From Turbatrix aceti (lineage: Eukaryota > Nematoda > Chromadorea > Rhabditida > Panagrolaimidae): a DNA stretch of 64,000 nucleotides. Position 1 is the first letter of the stretch, and the number at the start of each line of letters is the position of its first letter. The stretch lies in NCBI GenBank assembly GCA_963969345.1, contig OZ017770.1:6953246-7017245 (forward strand). The letters are read 5' to 3'. A model generated the notes under the pieces. The model had not been told where the DNA came from, made no database searches, and saw nothing but the letters and a program-made list of their open reading frames with translations. A program made the position numbers and the translations under genes. Shown one piece after another: positions 11,201 to 24,100 of this stretch.

Positions 11201-12381
11201 TAACTTTGACAATTTCAGGCATTTGTTCTCGCCAAACGGCACCCGAATCTCAAAAAAGAGGTGTACCTCGCTTACGCGCGATGGCTGGCAGAAAAGGACC
11301 GTTTTGAAGAAGCGCAGAAGGCTTATCACGAGGCAGGCATGGATGACGAATCTTTAACAGTGCTGGATCAACTCACTCTAAATGCGGTCAAAGAAAAGCG
11401 CTTCAAAGATGCCAGCTATTATTATTACCTCTACGGCATGCAATGTATGGAAAAAGGCGCTGAAAACCCAAAAATGATTCCTCTGTACACAAAAGCTTTC
11501 AAACTCGCAGAAGTTTACTTTGCCTATGAATCTGTATTTAGATATATGGTAGTATGCTGACCCAAATCAACCAGCCTCTTTTAAATCTTGTTTTTTTAGA
11601 CAGAACCCTTCACTGACAAACCGCATGAAACGTTATTCAACATGGCCCGATTTCTGTCTCCAAATGAACACATATACAAAGTATCCCAATTTTTTGTTCA
11701 TTATACCATTTACAAAATCGGAAAAGATTACAAAGCATTCAAATGCGCGCGAGAGGCGCTCAACAAAATCAGGGAGCTCGAAATCCCCGCGGACTACGCC
11801 GATTTGTACGATTTGGCATGCTTTGAGATCAGATCAACGCCTTATTCTGACAATCAAAACATGATGCAAGTGTGTTATCGTTGTGGGGCTAACAACCCGA
11901 TTCTTGGCACGCACAAATGCATCCAATGCGAGGCAAACTTTGTGTATTCGTTCGCAACCTTCGGTGAGTGTTAAAAAAAGTTAGATGATCAAAGCTAATT
12001 TTTCCAGACATTCTACCCATTGTGGAATTTGGATTAGACAACGTTAGCATAAGCAGAGCGATTCAACTCATTGAAATGGAGCCTACAAAGGCTATAGACG
12101 ATCCATTCCGGAGCAAAAAAACAGATCCCATCCCAAAGTTGAACGAAAATGAGCTCGCCAATTTGGACAGAAACCGGGTCTTTGTTGCAACTCCAAAACC
12201 ACCCCTACCGACACGTTTTTTCTTCAATTCAATGAACGAAATCAACTTTGCCATGTGCAAAGTGTGCTACAATTTTTTCCAAATGGACGAGTTCGAAATT
12301 TCCATTCTAAAATCGGGTTGCTGCCTTTTCTGTCGCGGGCCGCAGAAAACCTATGCGAGCGATCGAGATGACATTGAGTAA
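8298..12381 (+). CDS. daf-10: IFT122 / DAF-10, intraflagellar transport complex A subunit
   Basis: IFT122 is a core IFT-A protein needed for retrograde transport and receptor entry in cilia; in nematodes it acts in ciliated sensory neurons. The N-terminal half is a WD40 propeller: [27 protein letters not shown], then [32 protein letters not shown] and [11 protein letters not shown], matching animal IFT122 closely. The C-terminal half is TPR-like ([55 protein letters not shown]). It ends with two zinc-binding Cys clusters ([16 protein letters not shown] and [16 protein letters not shown]). The first certain exon begins at 8434. A candidate initiator exon (8298-8308, MSSS) splices in phase to it, but this start is provisional. 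There are about ten short introns. The stop is at 12379-12381 and AATAAA lies just downstream. Confidence 0.95.
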
Positions 12382-12651
12382 ACGCTTTAAAATGACTACA
12401 AGGAAATAAAACAAGTTTAATTAATGAGTAACAGATGCAACGGAGGAGAGGAAAACGGGAAGAAACAAGAAAGAACGCGTAATTCAAAAACATGTAACGG
12501 AACGTGGCGCTGGCAAAATGTGCGCACTGAACAATCCACGCGACATACTTTGAGAGGTCGGAGAGAAGAAGTTAATCTGCGTGGCGAAGGTTTCGCAGTG
12601 TTTTTTACTTCGTCTGAGCACCTTATCGGTGGTTTGATGGAAGCCGCTTGA

Positions 12652-13941
12652 CATGCCACAAGTAGATCTGAATCACCTCCGAACAAGAGCATTGCTACTT
12701 GCTCAGCAGCTGCGCCATTGTAAGCCAACGGTTCACTATGCTGCTATCGCCGTTGTTGTCGGTTCGTTCTTTGTCGACTCATTCATTGCTTCGTTTCGCT
12801 AACAAATCAAGTTTTAGGCTTTCTGATCTCCTTTATTCCATACCTCTTCGATTTTTTCTCACTCAAGCCGAGCGATTTTTTTAACTTCCAACTATGGAAG
12901 TTGTTTACCGCTTGCTTTGTCGAGCCCAATCTCCTCATGGTGATCTTTGAGGTATACGTGGCCTACGAGTTGTTTCATGTCATTGAGCCTGTTTGGGGGC
13001 ACGTTGAGTTGTTCAAATACATCGCGGTTGTCCAGGTGAGTATCTGAAAGCGGCGGGAGTTATGAATCATTTTTATAAAAAAATTCCAGTTGATGACACC
13101 CGTTTTTATTGCTTTTCTCGCAATCCTGAGATTTGCACTGTTTCTCTCGTTCGATTACTACTACTTTGGCATCCTGAATGGGTTTGGGCCGCTTGCAGGT
13201 GCTACGCTCGTTGTTATCAAGCAGGTAAGAGTTTACTTTTCGAGTACTTGAGTGCAGAGAAGAGTTTTAGTTTCTCCCGGACACTGTTTTGCTACCTACG
13301 CCCTTTGGACGCGTAAAGAACATGCATATTCCTGCCATCTCGGTAGGAATAGCCATCGTTTTCTGGATTCTGGGACTGCTCCGAGGAACGGTGGCTCTCC
13401 AGCTGGCCTTTGGTGTGCAGATTGGATGGACGTACCTTCGTTTCTTCCAGCTGCAACACGACACTAAGGAATCCGGCGATCGCAGTGAGCAATTCGCCTG
13501 GGCAACGTAAGTTTTCTTGTTTATTTTATGCACTTGTTCCTTTGACATTGAAAATTGCAATGTTGTTTTTTTTTGTAAACATGTTGTAAGAATGACTTAT
13601 TTGTATTTTGCAGACTGTTCCCGCGAAAATCGCAGCCTTATGCACACCTGCTGGGAAGGATGATTTACCGATCACTGGCAAAGGTGGGAATCTGTAAGCA
13701 CGTGGAATACACCGGATTTGAGAACTACGAACCCGTCAACATGATTTTACCCACGGACGAGACCCGCGACGCTGATCGACGCCGGCAGAAGGCGCTACTC
13801 GATCTCAACGAGCGATTGCGCAAAAAGGAAAAGTCCGCGACACCTGAGCGTAGCCCTACTGCCCCAACGGACGATCCGACGCTCGAAGTCCCTGCTGCTT
13901 ATGGTTCTGCTCAAGACGTCATTATTCAAGTTGATAACTAA
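12652..13941 (+). CDS. TMEM115-like Golgi rhomboid-fold membrane protein
   Basis: TMEM115 is a Golgi multipass protein with a rhomboid-like fold that is implicated in retrograde Golgi-to-ER traffic. Visible family blocks include FFNFQLWKLFTACFVEPN, YELFHVIEPVWGHVELFKY, NGFGPLAGATLVVIKQ, and IGWTYLRFFQLQ followed by SEQFAWATLFP. The soluble tail has DADRRRQKALLDLNERLRK, which aligns with DAERRRQLALKALNERLKR of the vertebrate protein. Several hydrophobic helices precede the tail. The ATG near 12652 (MPQVDLNHLRT) is the likely start. The first intron, ending at GTTTTAG near 12818, has an uncertain donor. The gene begins about 270 bp after daf-10 on the same strand, so the pair could be an operon. 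Confidence 0.88.
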
Positions 13942-14036
13942 CCCGGGAAACAAGAAACTGTCTTGTATGTAAAGTGTGTAATTTATTCGTATGTATTAAC
14001 AAACTAATGATATGTTTGTTAACAAAAATGAAATCT

Positions 14037-16305
14037 TTACGTGGGCCCGGTTGTGTATGCATGAGGAACATGGGATGACGAAAGACGGGAGTATGGCACT
14101 TCATAGTTGTAGCACGACACGTATGGATTGTGTGGATCATGCGCGAGGGGGGCGATCGGGGGAGCGCAGGTATTTGTCATCGGGAACGGTCGACTTGGTT
14201 GTTGGTGATCCGAATTATGTGATTCCAGAAACTGCTGCGATGGTCCAGCATGGTCGAAATTCTCAAAATTAGTACCAGACCTTTGGGTGGCGTCTTCGGC
14301 CCAGGTATGAGTGCTCGGTGTCTGTAAAACCAAATACATGAGATAATACAACTATGAGGATGTCTAGAATCTCACCGAGATCGTATTATCATCAAGTTTA
14401 CTGCTCATTCTATCTTCAAACATTTCTGTCAAAGTATACGATCCAGGAGGCTGTAGCAAGCAAAATCTGTCGGAAACGGGATCGTTTTCGACGGGAGATA
14501 CGAAGCTGGAAGGCAGACGGCGTTTGACTCCCTGAACATTCTTGGTGTTCAGGGAAGAATCTGTCTGGGTTCCCGTAGTTCGACTTGAATGTGGTTTATC
14601 GATGTCGAAGGGATCCAGGGGAAAACAGCCGAAGACGCTTGTCAACAACGGATAACTTCCCAGAGCACTGAATGTCTGGGCAAAGCGAATGTTCTCGCAC
14701 AGTATATCTGCCAGATTGGTTATGGTTGACAGTGCTAAGAGGTAGTTTCCAAATTTTTGAACATTATTGTCACTGCTCATTTCTTTAATAAAATAAAACA
14801 ACGTTTCCTGGATCTGATTTCGGAATTTTGAGACTTTTTCGATTGCTTCTTCAGAAAGATCGCGAGCTACTAAAAAAACATTTAACAGATTATTTAAAAA
14901 AAAATTCAACATACGGGGATTCATGACGATAATTGCGCTCAGACAAACAAGCTCCTCCTCTCGAATCTGCATGTTTCGAAAGGGATATACGAGCTCGGTG
15001 ATGGCCCTGTCCACAACTCCGTTATCCAGATGATATGGGTCGTTATAAGTTTTTGAAATATTTCTGGGCACGTAAGCAAAGTTGCAAAGACATAGAATGT
15101 CATCGTTTTGCGTAACCATGGCAGTTCGAGCCGCGCACTTCAGCAGCAGCAATGGACCGTAACAGCACTTCACCAACGCTATCTGTGTAACACTAACGAT
15201 TAGAACCAGACAACTATGATTAGTACAAAAAAACCCACTTGATCATTAGTGGATAAGCCGCCGATCATTTCTGTCAAGTGAGCAACCCAGTCGATAGCTG
15301 CTATTAATCTGCGGTACACAATTACTAAAAGCTCCTCATTACTCGCCAGTCTGTAGGGTTCGTATCTCATCTGTAATAATAATCATGGGATAATCTATGT
15401 TTTTTTGCAAGAATTATCACAGGTACCTCTGTTCTCTTGCCTGCCAGTTTGACTGGATCATCAATCACTTCTTTGATCGTGTTAATTTGCAGAGGGTATA
15501 TGGAACTTGCGTTCTTTGTTGTGTCTCCTCTCGAAACCTAAAACATGTGAACGAATAAAAAACACGATGATTTAAGAAAGTTACTTTGATTTCTACGTTT
15601 AACAAGTTCATGAGTAGCGTTCGCATTTCGACCGATAATTTTTTGTACCAATCTTCCTCAGCATTTGTGCTTATTGTCCTCATTTCGATTTTTTTAGTTT
15701 GCGCTGCCAAATTTTGTCCTGAGTTCTGTTTTCTCAATCGCAGGTGTTTATGTGTATTATCACGATCGGGTCGCACAGCTGTAACAGAAGAAAGAAAAAA
15801 AATCGCACAAAGTTCAAAAAAGCAAAAATGCGCAACAAACCGGCTGGATCCATGCCTACTTCGAGGCATTTGTTGAATCGACATGACCTACACGCTGTTC
15901 GTCCAACTGAAAGAAAAAGTTGTATAACCCTACTGAATAGGAAGAAAAAAATCAGTGGCACCTTTGTCAATAACGCATTGATTCCTATGCAGGCATTCGT
16001 ACTGGTCCGCTCGCTTGAGTGCTCGTCGAAAAAAACCCTTGCACCTGAAATGGTTAAACTTGTGATGCAAGCCGAAAAGTCACAGTACACAAACCCTAAA
16101 CATGATAACACGCCGTAGTGCATCTTGGCCCCGGTCTCGTGGCAAACCACGCAAACCCCATCTTCTTCACTTGTGGATTCGTTTTTGTCAGAAACCAAAG
16201 ATTGGCCGTCTGAAACAAAAAAAACTTTTCTAACAGAATAAAACACAAGCACTTACTCATTGCTTTATGTTCAACGTTTAACGTCCAGAAGTCTGAAAGC
16301 GTCAA
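14037..16305 (-). CDS. Nuclear hormone receptor (nematode NHR family)
   Basis: This is a ligand-regulated or orphan transcription factor. The start is at 16305 (MTLSDFWTLNVEHKAM). The DNA-binding domain is split over three exons between 16200 and 15850: CVVCHETGAKMHYGVLSCLG joins to CKGFFRRALKRADQYECL, and then ACRSCRFNKCLEVGM. All eight zinc-binding cysteines are present, and the P-box is CLGCKG. After a linker, the ligand-binding domain reads DWVAHLTEMIGGLSTNDQ (helix 3-4 region) and LVKCCYGPLLLLKCAARTAM, continuing to about 14640. A long Ser/Pro/His-rich tail follows (to 14037) and should extend well past the usual AF-2 helix. Introns are short, and the domain layout resembles the HNF4-derived supplementary receptors. 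I cannot assign a specific nhr number. Confidence 0.85.
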
Positions 16306-16699
16306 TATTCACAAAAATCTTACATAAAAAATAAAAACGCATTACAGCTGTCGATTAATGATAAACGGAAAAAACGTGATTTTATCAATTCATGTTACCT
16401 TATATACATTACACGGACATACTCCAAGTGCAACGCAAAGTCTGACACAACCGAAAACATAACTCATGATCATACACGGTGTAAAAAACTAACTGAATAA
16501 ACGCTGAACCAGCGCGTTCCATCGCCTGACTGTCATGAAAGTGAAATAATATCAGTCATTCGTGCATCAGGCGCCTTGATTCTTTAAAAAAATAGCGGTC
16601 AACAAGGAATGAGAAATCTTGATTTGTCTTCCATTGTCTACATATTATCGATGAACTAGGAACTTTTATTGGTACGCATCGGTTGACACAACAAACACA
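16306..16699. other. Spacer between collagen 3' end and nuclear receptor 5' end
   Basis: About 390 bp lie between two minus-strand genes. The part near the receptor should hold its promoter and the part near 16660-16699 the 3' UTR of the collagen. It is AT-rich and I see no coding frame or RNA gene. Confidence 0.5.
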
Positions 16700-17813
16700 C
16701 TACTGGGGTTCAAATGTTTCTTTCGCGTACTCCGGCTCGACGATCGAATGACGAGGGGGGCAGGGACAATAACTCGCGTCCGGTCCTGGTATGCCATTGT
16801 TTCCGGGCTGCAATGATAAGATAAGAAACGATGAGCAACACGAAATTTTCAAACTCACAGTTCCATTTTGTCCCGGATTGCCAGGTGCGCCAGGAGCTCC
16901 AGGATTACCTGCAGGTCCGGGAGGACCCGGGGAGCCAGGAGTAGATTCACCTTGAGGTCCGGGAATGCCTGGTTTGCCTGCCGGTCCTGGAGCGCCCTTA
17001 GGACCCGGTAGAGAGACAGTACGGTAGCCAGGACGACCGGGAAGACCGGGCATGCCGGGGATGCCATCTGGGCCTTCTTCTGGTCCAGGATCACCAGGGG
17101 GACCTGGAGGTCCGGGTGGACCAGCAGTGGTCGAAGATCCCGGGGGACCGTCTGGACCTCGGGGGCCAGGGATGCCCGCCCATCCAGCATCTCCAGGAGG
17201 ACCTGGAAGACCGGCAGGGCACTTGATGCATGGCACACCTTCCTTGAGTGGGATTTCGACCACCGGGCCGGGAAGACCTTTGTTACCTGGCACGCCAGGT
17301 GTGCCGGGTTCTGCAAATTAATCAGCTCAGTATTGCTTTGCTCAGAAACGTCTGTCTCACCTCCAGCTAAGCCGTCGCGCCCAGGAGGTCCCGCGGGTCC
17401 TCGCGGACAGTTCGAGCTGCGTGCTCCACAGTCTGCAACTTATCAAACTCAAGTTAATCCTCTTTTTTTTTAAACAACTGACTGCAGTGTGCTGGAAGGT
17501 CACGTTTTTTTCGGAATACACTGTCGAAAGCGTCTCGGACGTTAGCGTAAAAAGCTTTGGACGCAGACATCATTGTCATGGCCATGATCTCTGTCCAAGC
17601 GTCATTTGTAGCTGTCTAAAAAGGAATAGTTAGGTAAACAATTTTTGTGACCCAAATATGACGCACATTAAAGTCGTTCATGTCAACCATGACCTCATCG
17701 TACAGCGATTTGACGTCATTTGTCAAGATGATGACAAAAATTGAGCTTGTAAGAATGGCTGCAAGCGATATTGTCACCGCAATCGCAGTTGCGATGCGCG
17801 CGCCGTCCACCAT
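16700..17813 (-). CDS. Nematode cuticle collagen
   Basis: This is a structural collagen of the exoskeleton, secreted by hypodermis. The start is taken at the ATG at 17813 ([20 protein letters not shown]), giving the usual nematode cuticle collagen N-terminal domain with one signal-anchor helix and the downstream [12 protein letters not shown] segment. A furin-like site RKKR precedes the first cysteine. Gly-X-Y blocks follow: [13 protein letters not shown], a central block beginning [16 protein letters not shown], then [20 protein letters not shown] and further to GQNGT, then [10 protein letters not shown]. Small interruptions and cysteine pairs (CIKCP, YCPCPP) flank the blocks. The short tail is [16 protein letters not shown]. 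There are four short introns. The domain order is that of the col/dpy/rol family, but I do not assign a member. Confidence 0.93.
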
Positions 17814-18127
17814 AACTGGCTGATTGGAGAGTGGATCAGGACCGGGATTTATCAAGGTTTTATACTTGGTCGTAAAGACGCTGCGGTGCGTAAAACAAAA
17901 TCCCGTTGATAAAAACTCGTAGGTCCCATGAAAACTTCTTCAGTTGCATCCGAAACGGGTTTGTGGGATTTGTGAGTAGTGCAAGACGCCGTTTTGTACC
18001 CCCAAAAAAAGTGACGCCTTAACTGACCAATCGTAGCTCTTTATTCAGCTCTTCATTTCGTAAATAAAAACATACAACAACATAAATGATATAAAAAGGA
18101 AGGATTTAAACAATGTTTGCGTTATGT
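17814..18127. other. Collagen promoter / AMPK gamma 3' flank
   Basis: This interval of about 310 bp between two minus-strand genes holds the collagen upstream region and the downstream flank of the AMPK gamma gene. A short frame beginning MGPTSFYQRDFVLRTAAS cannot be spliced in frame into the collagen, so it is not called. Confidence 0.45.
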
Positions 18128-19839
18128 TCATTCTTCTTCTCCTGATACGCTCTGGCCACTTTGAACACCGCCTTCGTCAGTCTTTGGCAACTCCAGAACA
18201 ATGTATTTCAGGATATCAGAAAGCGAAATAATGCCAACCACGCGTTTGTCATCGTTGGTAACGGTTAATCGGTGAACTTCTGCATTGACAATCTGTTCTA
18301 TCACCTGCATGAGAGAGTCGGTTTCGGAACAGCTTCTGACGCCCTCAAACCACTGAAAAAGAACAAAAAATTTTATGTGGTGTTGTAAAATGCAAACGAC
18401 AGTGGTCAACGTGCAATAATAAAAATAGCATTACATGAACCTGTCTCTTCTTAAGGGTTCAGAAATTACGACATTCAGAATTTTGTTTTTCGGGAACGTG
18501 TAAACAAACGCCATTGTTGCAATTTCAAAAACACTACTTTGGTTTCATAAAACTTTCTATATGCGTACTTTTTGTACCCTGGTGCAAGCGAGAGAAAAAC
18601 ACAAAACTTACGTCGTGTCGGTGTCGAAGAGCTTCAAAAACAGAAACATCAAGGTTGTCATAGGATTTGTTGGCAGCGAGATTAATTGCATCAAACTTGG
18701 CATAAATGTCGACCACACGGCCATCAGAGTCAAGGAGAGGCAAAGCGGAAACCCGTTTTTCAAGAAATATATTGAGTGCTTCAATAAGTGGCGTATCCAT
18801 AGAAATAGTTGAAATGTCACCCCACGTGCCAATTCCGAGTTCCTTAGGACACTTATCCATAAAATCAGGTCTGGGAAGATCATTGATCTGAAAAAAAACA
18901 AAAAAGAGGTATTTTTTTCGCCATAAAAAACCTACGTAGAGAAAGAGAAATTTGATTAATCGTTTGTGAGTCAAAATATAACTGATATTTCCTGTAGAAC
19001 GCTCAAGAACAGGTAACCGGTGAATTTTTGCATCACAAAGCATTTCGACGGCCTTGTGCAGGCTTTCGGATGGATCAATGGTGATGAATGGCTTGACGTG
19101 ACCGGAAGACTCGAATACCGCCCTCCACGTGGAAATTTTATGCTCCTCCAATTCCCGCATTCCGTCGGTGACATCGCCCTTGTTGTAGTACCTATAAAAC
19201 TTCCTCATAAACACCCCAGGTTGTTGTAAATAAAATTAACAGACTTGTGAAGAATCTGAATGAAATCCGTAATTGTAAGCATGCCGATGAATTCTTGCTT
19301 GTTGCTGTCCCACAAAGGCGCAGCCCGGACGCCGTTGTACACAAGAGCAAAAAATGCCTTTCGAACCTGTAAAACAATATAATTTTTTTTAAATCGATTA
19401 AAAACATACCGGTAATTCAGTGTCGAACACAACCAATTTCGAACTCGTTGGAATTAAGTCATAGCACTTGTGAGCCTTCATAAAAAGTGCAAATACAGAT
19501 TCCTGACTTTCTGTAACAAAATCGATATAAAAACATGTCCGAAGCCCACCTCCAAAAAACCTACCAAAGATTATCTTGTTAACCTCGACACCACTCGCCG
19601 GGGATAAACTGGAATGAGAATCATCGTTTCCTGATGGGCTTAAATAAGGTGCCTGCAACGGAAAAAAATACAATTACCTACAAAAAAAGGAGCCAGGGAG
19701 TATAAAAATTATTCTCTCTTACATCGCGGACCAACAATGCGGTGTGCGACACATCAATATGCGGAGCACTGCTTTCAAGCGATATATTGTCCACTGACGC
19801 CGACGGATTCGAATCTTTTACTTCCATCGTTCCGGTCAT
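18128..19839 (-). CDS. AMP-activated protein kinase gamma subunit (four CBS domains)
   Basis: The gamma subunit binds AMP/ADP/ATP and confers energy sensing on the AMPK heterotrimer. The four tandem CBS motifs are visible: [20 protein letters not shown] with [18 protein letters not shown] and [14 protein letters not shown]; then [10 protein letters not shown] with [20 protein letters not shown]; then [20 protein letters not shown] with [20 protein letters not shown]; and finally [14 protein letters not shown] with [20 protein letters not shown]. The stop is TGA at 18128-18130. The N-terminus is uncertain. [18 protein letters not shown] at 19839 gives an in-frame start, but the frame stays open upstream to about 19930, so an earlier exon may exist. 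C. elegans has several aakg genes and I cannot choose among them. Confidence 0.92.
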
Positions 19840-21180
19840 TCTGCTCCTCTCTGCATGGTCTGAAACCGCAATAATGCTTCTTATCGCTGCGGCAATGTTT
19901 CGCGCAGACTGATTGACGGACAGGTGAGAATGCTGCACTAAAACCAATAAACGTCGTAAAACGATTAAAATTATTTGTTTTCGCAAAAATCACGCGTTTC
20001 AATTTTTTAAAACTTAGTCATAAGGCAAAACACAAAGAACAGAGCAAATGCGTAGATCAATAAAAAAACGAGACTCCGAAAGATCACAGTGGTCTTCAAC
20101 GAGACGTGAAACCAATATTTTGGGTTTTCACGTAACATAAGCGGGGTATAAGAAATAAACCCTACAGTTTGCACATTTTACTTGACTAACATTAGAGAGG
20201 AAAAAGAACGAACAAATTTTATCAGGGCGGTTAGAAGTGTGCACAAGCTTCTATGCACGAAAAAATTTTCGCTTTACTCTTTTTTTTCTGTTTTCGCTTA
20301 ACTGTGGCTTTTCGGTTCTCAGCGAGCCACTGGAACAGATCCCAGTTTGTTCTGTGTGCCGCAGGCTGTCTACAAATGTGATAAGTAGAAGAAAGCACCA
20401 AAAACTAAGCAATTTAACGAAGCAGACACCAATTTGTTAAAATGCATATCTAGGTGCCGAAAATTAATAAACATGACGAAAATAGGACAGACGCAAAAAA
20501 AAAAGCTTGGGACTGCAACCTTTCCTCCCCCTTCTTGCAAAGGGGTAAAAGACGTCTCAGATCATTATAGCAACTATGTTCAGTTGACGCATTTTACTGA
20601 CTATTCGTCTCTCGGAACAACACGACATGTGTCGTCGTTTTTAGAGAAGCGAGTAAACGCCGTATGCCTGTGAACTAGGAAAAATATCAATCGATTATTC
20701 GTCTTAAAAAAATATTTATGTTTGACCCACCCTGTTATTAAAGCTAATCAATAGACAAAGCCCTCCACCCAAATGCAAAAAACGCATTGTCGTCAAAGAA
20801 ACTAAAATTGATTTTACTGAGAAGAAAAATGAGGACGACAAAAAGAGGTGAAGCGCAAACACGGAACCACGCGCAGGGAACAGAAGAAACCAACGGGTAT
20901 AATGTTTGTATATATCTTACACTTTTTTTTCATATAAACCACGCTTAGTTCGTTACTCAATAATATCCAACTGGGCGTCGAGCCGACTTTGAATACAAAT
21001 CAGGTCTATGCTCGATTTTGGCGCTAACAAAAAAAATTTGGCGGTGTTGTGCGCGCGTTTTCCGTTACACGGGCAAACAGACGTTCATTATATTTACATG
21101 CAAAGTGATCACTATCCGGTGATAGCAATTTATAACATTCAGTCAGAGCAAAATATGTTTACTATGAGAGATCGCGTTTT
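19840..21180. other. Upstream region of the AMPK gamma gene
   Basis: This 1.3 kb of AT-rich DNA lies between the AMPK gamma start and the RhoGEF stop. The frame reading LSVNQSARNIAAAIRSIIAV around 19870-19930 may be part of a further AMPK gamma exon. A short + frame at 20237 begins MCTSFYARKN and has a hydrophobic stretch, but I see no supporting splice pattern. The rest looks like promoter and 3' UTR sequence. Confidence 0.4.
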
Positions 21181-24100
21181 TTACAGTTGCCAGAATATGA
21201 GATGGTTGCACGCATCGTCTATGCCGGTCTCTTCCGCGTTGTTGGCCACGTCGTAGTTTTCGATGCCGTTGCCGCCGCTTATGACATATATCTATAAAAC
21301 AAAATTTATGTGTTTGCGTGTGCTATAAGTGACCAACTTGATCAAATTGCTGTAGCGATGGCGCGTTGAGCGACAAGCGTTGTTTGTTAAAATTGATAGC
21401 GGAAGCTAGCGGTGAAATGTTCACAGAGGTCAGAAATCGACATGGTCCGATGTGACCGATAGAGCACACTAAAAATTGTTTTTTATTATGTGTTTTGATT
21501 CTGTCATGATCCAAACCATTCAGATTAGGCGTCCGGCTGTTTTTCGTTTGGCTGACTGCTGTTGTTAGGATCATGCCTGCCGATGTGCCTATCCAGAGAT
21601 GATTTCGGATACAGTGCATGGCTGTCACTCTGAGATTACCCAATTTGTGGTTGCAAATGATGTCTTCCTTGACTGTAAACAAACATTCCTTGTTGATATT
21701 TTTTTCTTTTTTGTTACTCACGTGAAAGTGTTTTAGTAACCACGGGCTGGATGCTGAATTCTGATAAGCAGACCAGAGTGAATGCGTTGAGGAGTTTTAT
21801 TGTTGTTGACTGATTCATGGATACGTAGACAATGGATCCGACTGACGCCATGACAGACACGCTGTCGGCGGTATTTGAAGTAATTTCCGTTGAACGCTGA
21901 AAACCCTTTTTAAAAAATGAAAAAAAAAATGCAAATCGAACGTCAATGTTTTGGTCATGGGGATTCATGAGGTAAATTGTGTTTTGCATCCCGAAGCACA
22001 GACGGTTTGTCACAGCAATCATGCACGATATTTTCGAGGTTCCGATTGGTCGAACTGTTTTTTGTTTTCCAAAGTCCCATGCATTTTCTGAAATTGCAAC
22101 GAGTATAACGTGTAAAAGGACGAGTAATATTTAGAATGACACCATTACTGACCTTTGGTTCGCTGATAATAAACAAGTTGCCCCTGAGATTTTGAAGCTA
22201 TTGATATGTACACATTGTTTTCCACGTATACGATGTCAACAATAGACATGGTGAGACGAATAAGTCTTTCACGCGTTTTAAGGCGCACGTTATCAATGTA
22301 GTTGAAAACGTAGATTTCACCGTCTTCGTTGCCAATCCATACAGTTGACTGCATTGATCCGGGTAAATCGGAATCGGATGTCTCAAGATCCGATGAATCG
22401 CTCTCAAGTTCAATTTCATTTTTTTGACAGTCATTTCTCTTGGAAGAAGGGGAATAGAAGCAGCGCTTCCGCATTCCGGGTATCGAAGCGATCGCCGTGA
22501 TCTTTGAGTTACCCATGTTCGATGAGTTTTCCACAGATGGTTCGCTGTTTACGTTGACAACCGAGAGAAAACCCGAAAACTTGTCGGATGCGCATACCCA
22601 AATGTTGGGGGCACCTTCTGACGGCTTGCCTATCGCTGCCGTAGCTTTCGTAAACGTGAGGCCTTGTCGAGATCTGTGGACTAAGATTGACTTAAGCACA
22701 GGAGGAATCTGCTCTACTTGCATTGCGTTTTCTAAAACAAAGATCTGTAATGCAGAAAAATGCAATGAAAACTTACTCAAAGAATTTTTAGCTTCGACAA
22801 ACGCGTTTTCCCACAGCGCACGCTTTTCTGCATTCGGAAACACAATTGTGAAGATTTCAATGCCGTTACTGTAAATTACGGTGTTTAAAAAAAGCAGTTT
22901 GCGAAAACTTACAAAGTTGTCACTTGTAGCTTTATCGTTGTTAAATCGGGATTGGAGATCATTTGTTCTTGGAGAGATTTGAGATAGGTGACCCGATCGG
23001 TGTACATGTGTTCCAAGACATCTGATAACTTCTGAAATTTAATTAAGTTGATTTAGTCATCTGAATGTGTTAAAAATTACCGAATGTTCCATCTTGATCA
23101 ATTTTGAAAGATCTATGATCTTGCTAACAATGTTGGAATCTTCCTGAGCGTTCCTCATTTCGTGCTCCACATTCTGGAGCAAAGGAATCGTATCCTGTCC
23201 AATGTCGATGTCATCGAGTGAGATTTTAATCAGGAGCTTAAACCGATTATTATCGAGGAAATCGGGAGATTGAATGCTGCAAAAGTTGCTTTATAATATT
23301 TTTTTGAAATTCGCTCTCTGAACTTACTATGGCTGAGTACGACCACCCCCCATAGCTGCTTTGCGACAAATGCTAGTGACAACGAGCTGATCGGACATCA
23401 TGAATATGCATCTCTGTTTTCTTCCGTTTTGGGAATTTTCGACCGCGACAAGGTCATAACGAATGAATTTTCTTCCTGGGGCAACCAGCTGAAACGTTGA
23501 CTTTGTTTAAAAAAAAGTGTAATGGACACTTACATCTTCTAAGCCGTCGACAATAGCCTCGATTTCGCGCAACCGTTGCTCCATTTTTTCTTTTTCTTCT
23601 CTTTGACAATTTATGGCGGTAGCCAGATTATGAACATGCTGTTGAACAAGCAGAAGATTTTCGTAATCACAATGATCCACGGATGTGTGCTTTATGACTT
23701 GCTAAAATTGAAAAAAAAATATTTCCTTTGTTTTGTAATTAGTAGTAAGAAGTACTTACTTTTAAAATCAGTTCATAGCGCGGGACTCTTTGAATTGGCA
23801 AAATGAGCAGAGCATCCAAATCGAGCTTTGTTCGGTGTTCTCTGCTGCACCTCATGTAATACTTTTCAAAGGCAGGCCTTTGCCGGGCGTCCCAAATTGC
23901 CTGTTTTGCTATTTTAAAGTTGTCAACAAATGCCATGAAAGTTTCCATCATGCTTTGCTTTGTAAACTGTAATTTGTTAATTAGTAGGATATCCGGAACA
24001 TTTTTTCATTGACTTACATGTGTGAGTAGCACGTCGCCAATAATCGTGTCACTTTGTGAGCATTCGAGTCGTGTGCTGAGGATTTGCAAAAAAATTTGAT

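Noticed and set aside
16855..17316. Frame-shifted shadows of the collagen repeat on both strands
   Set aside because: The GC-rich Gly-X-Y repeat keeps alternative frames open; only the Gly-X-Y frame is real.
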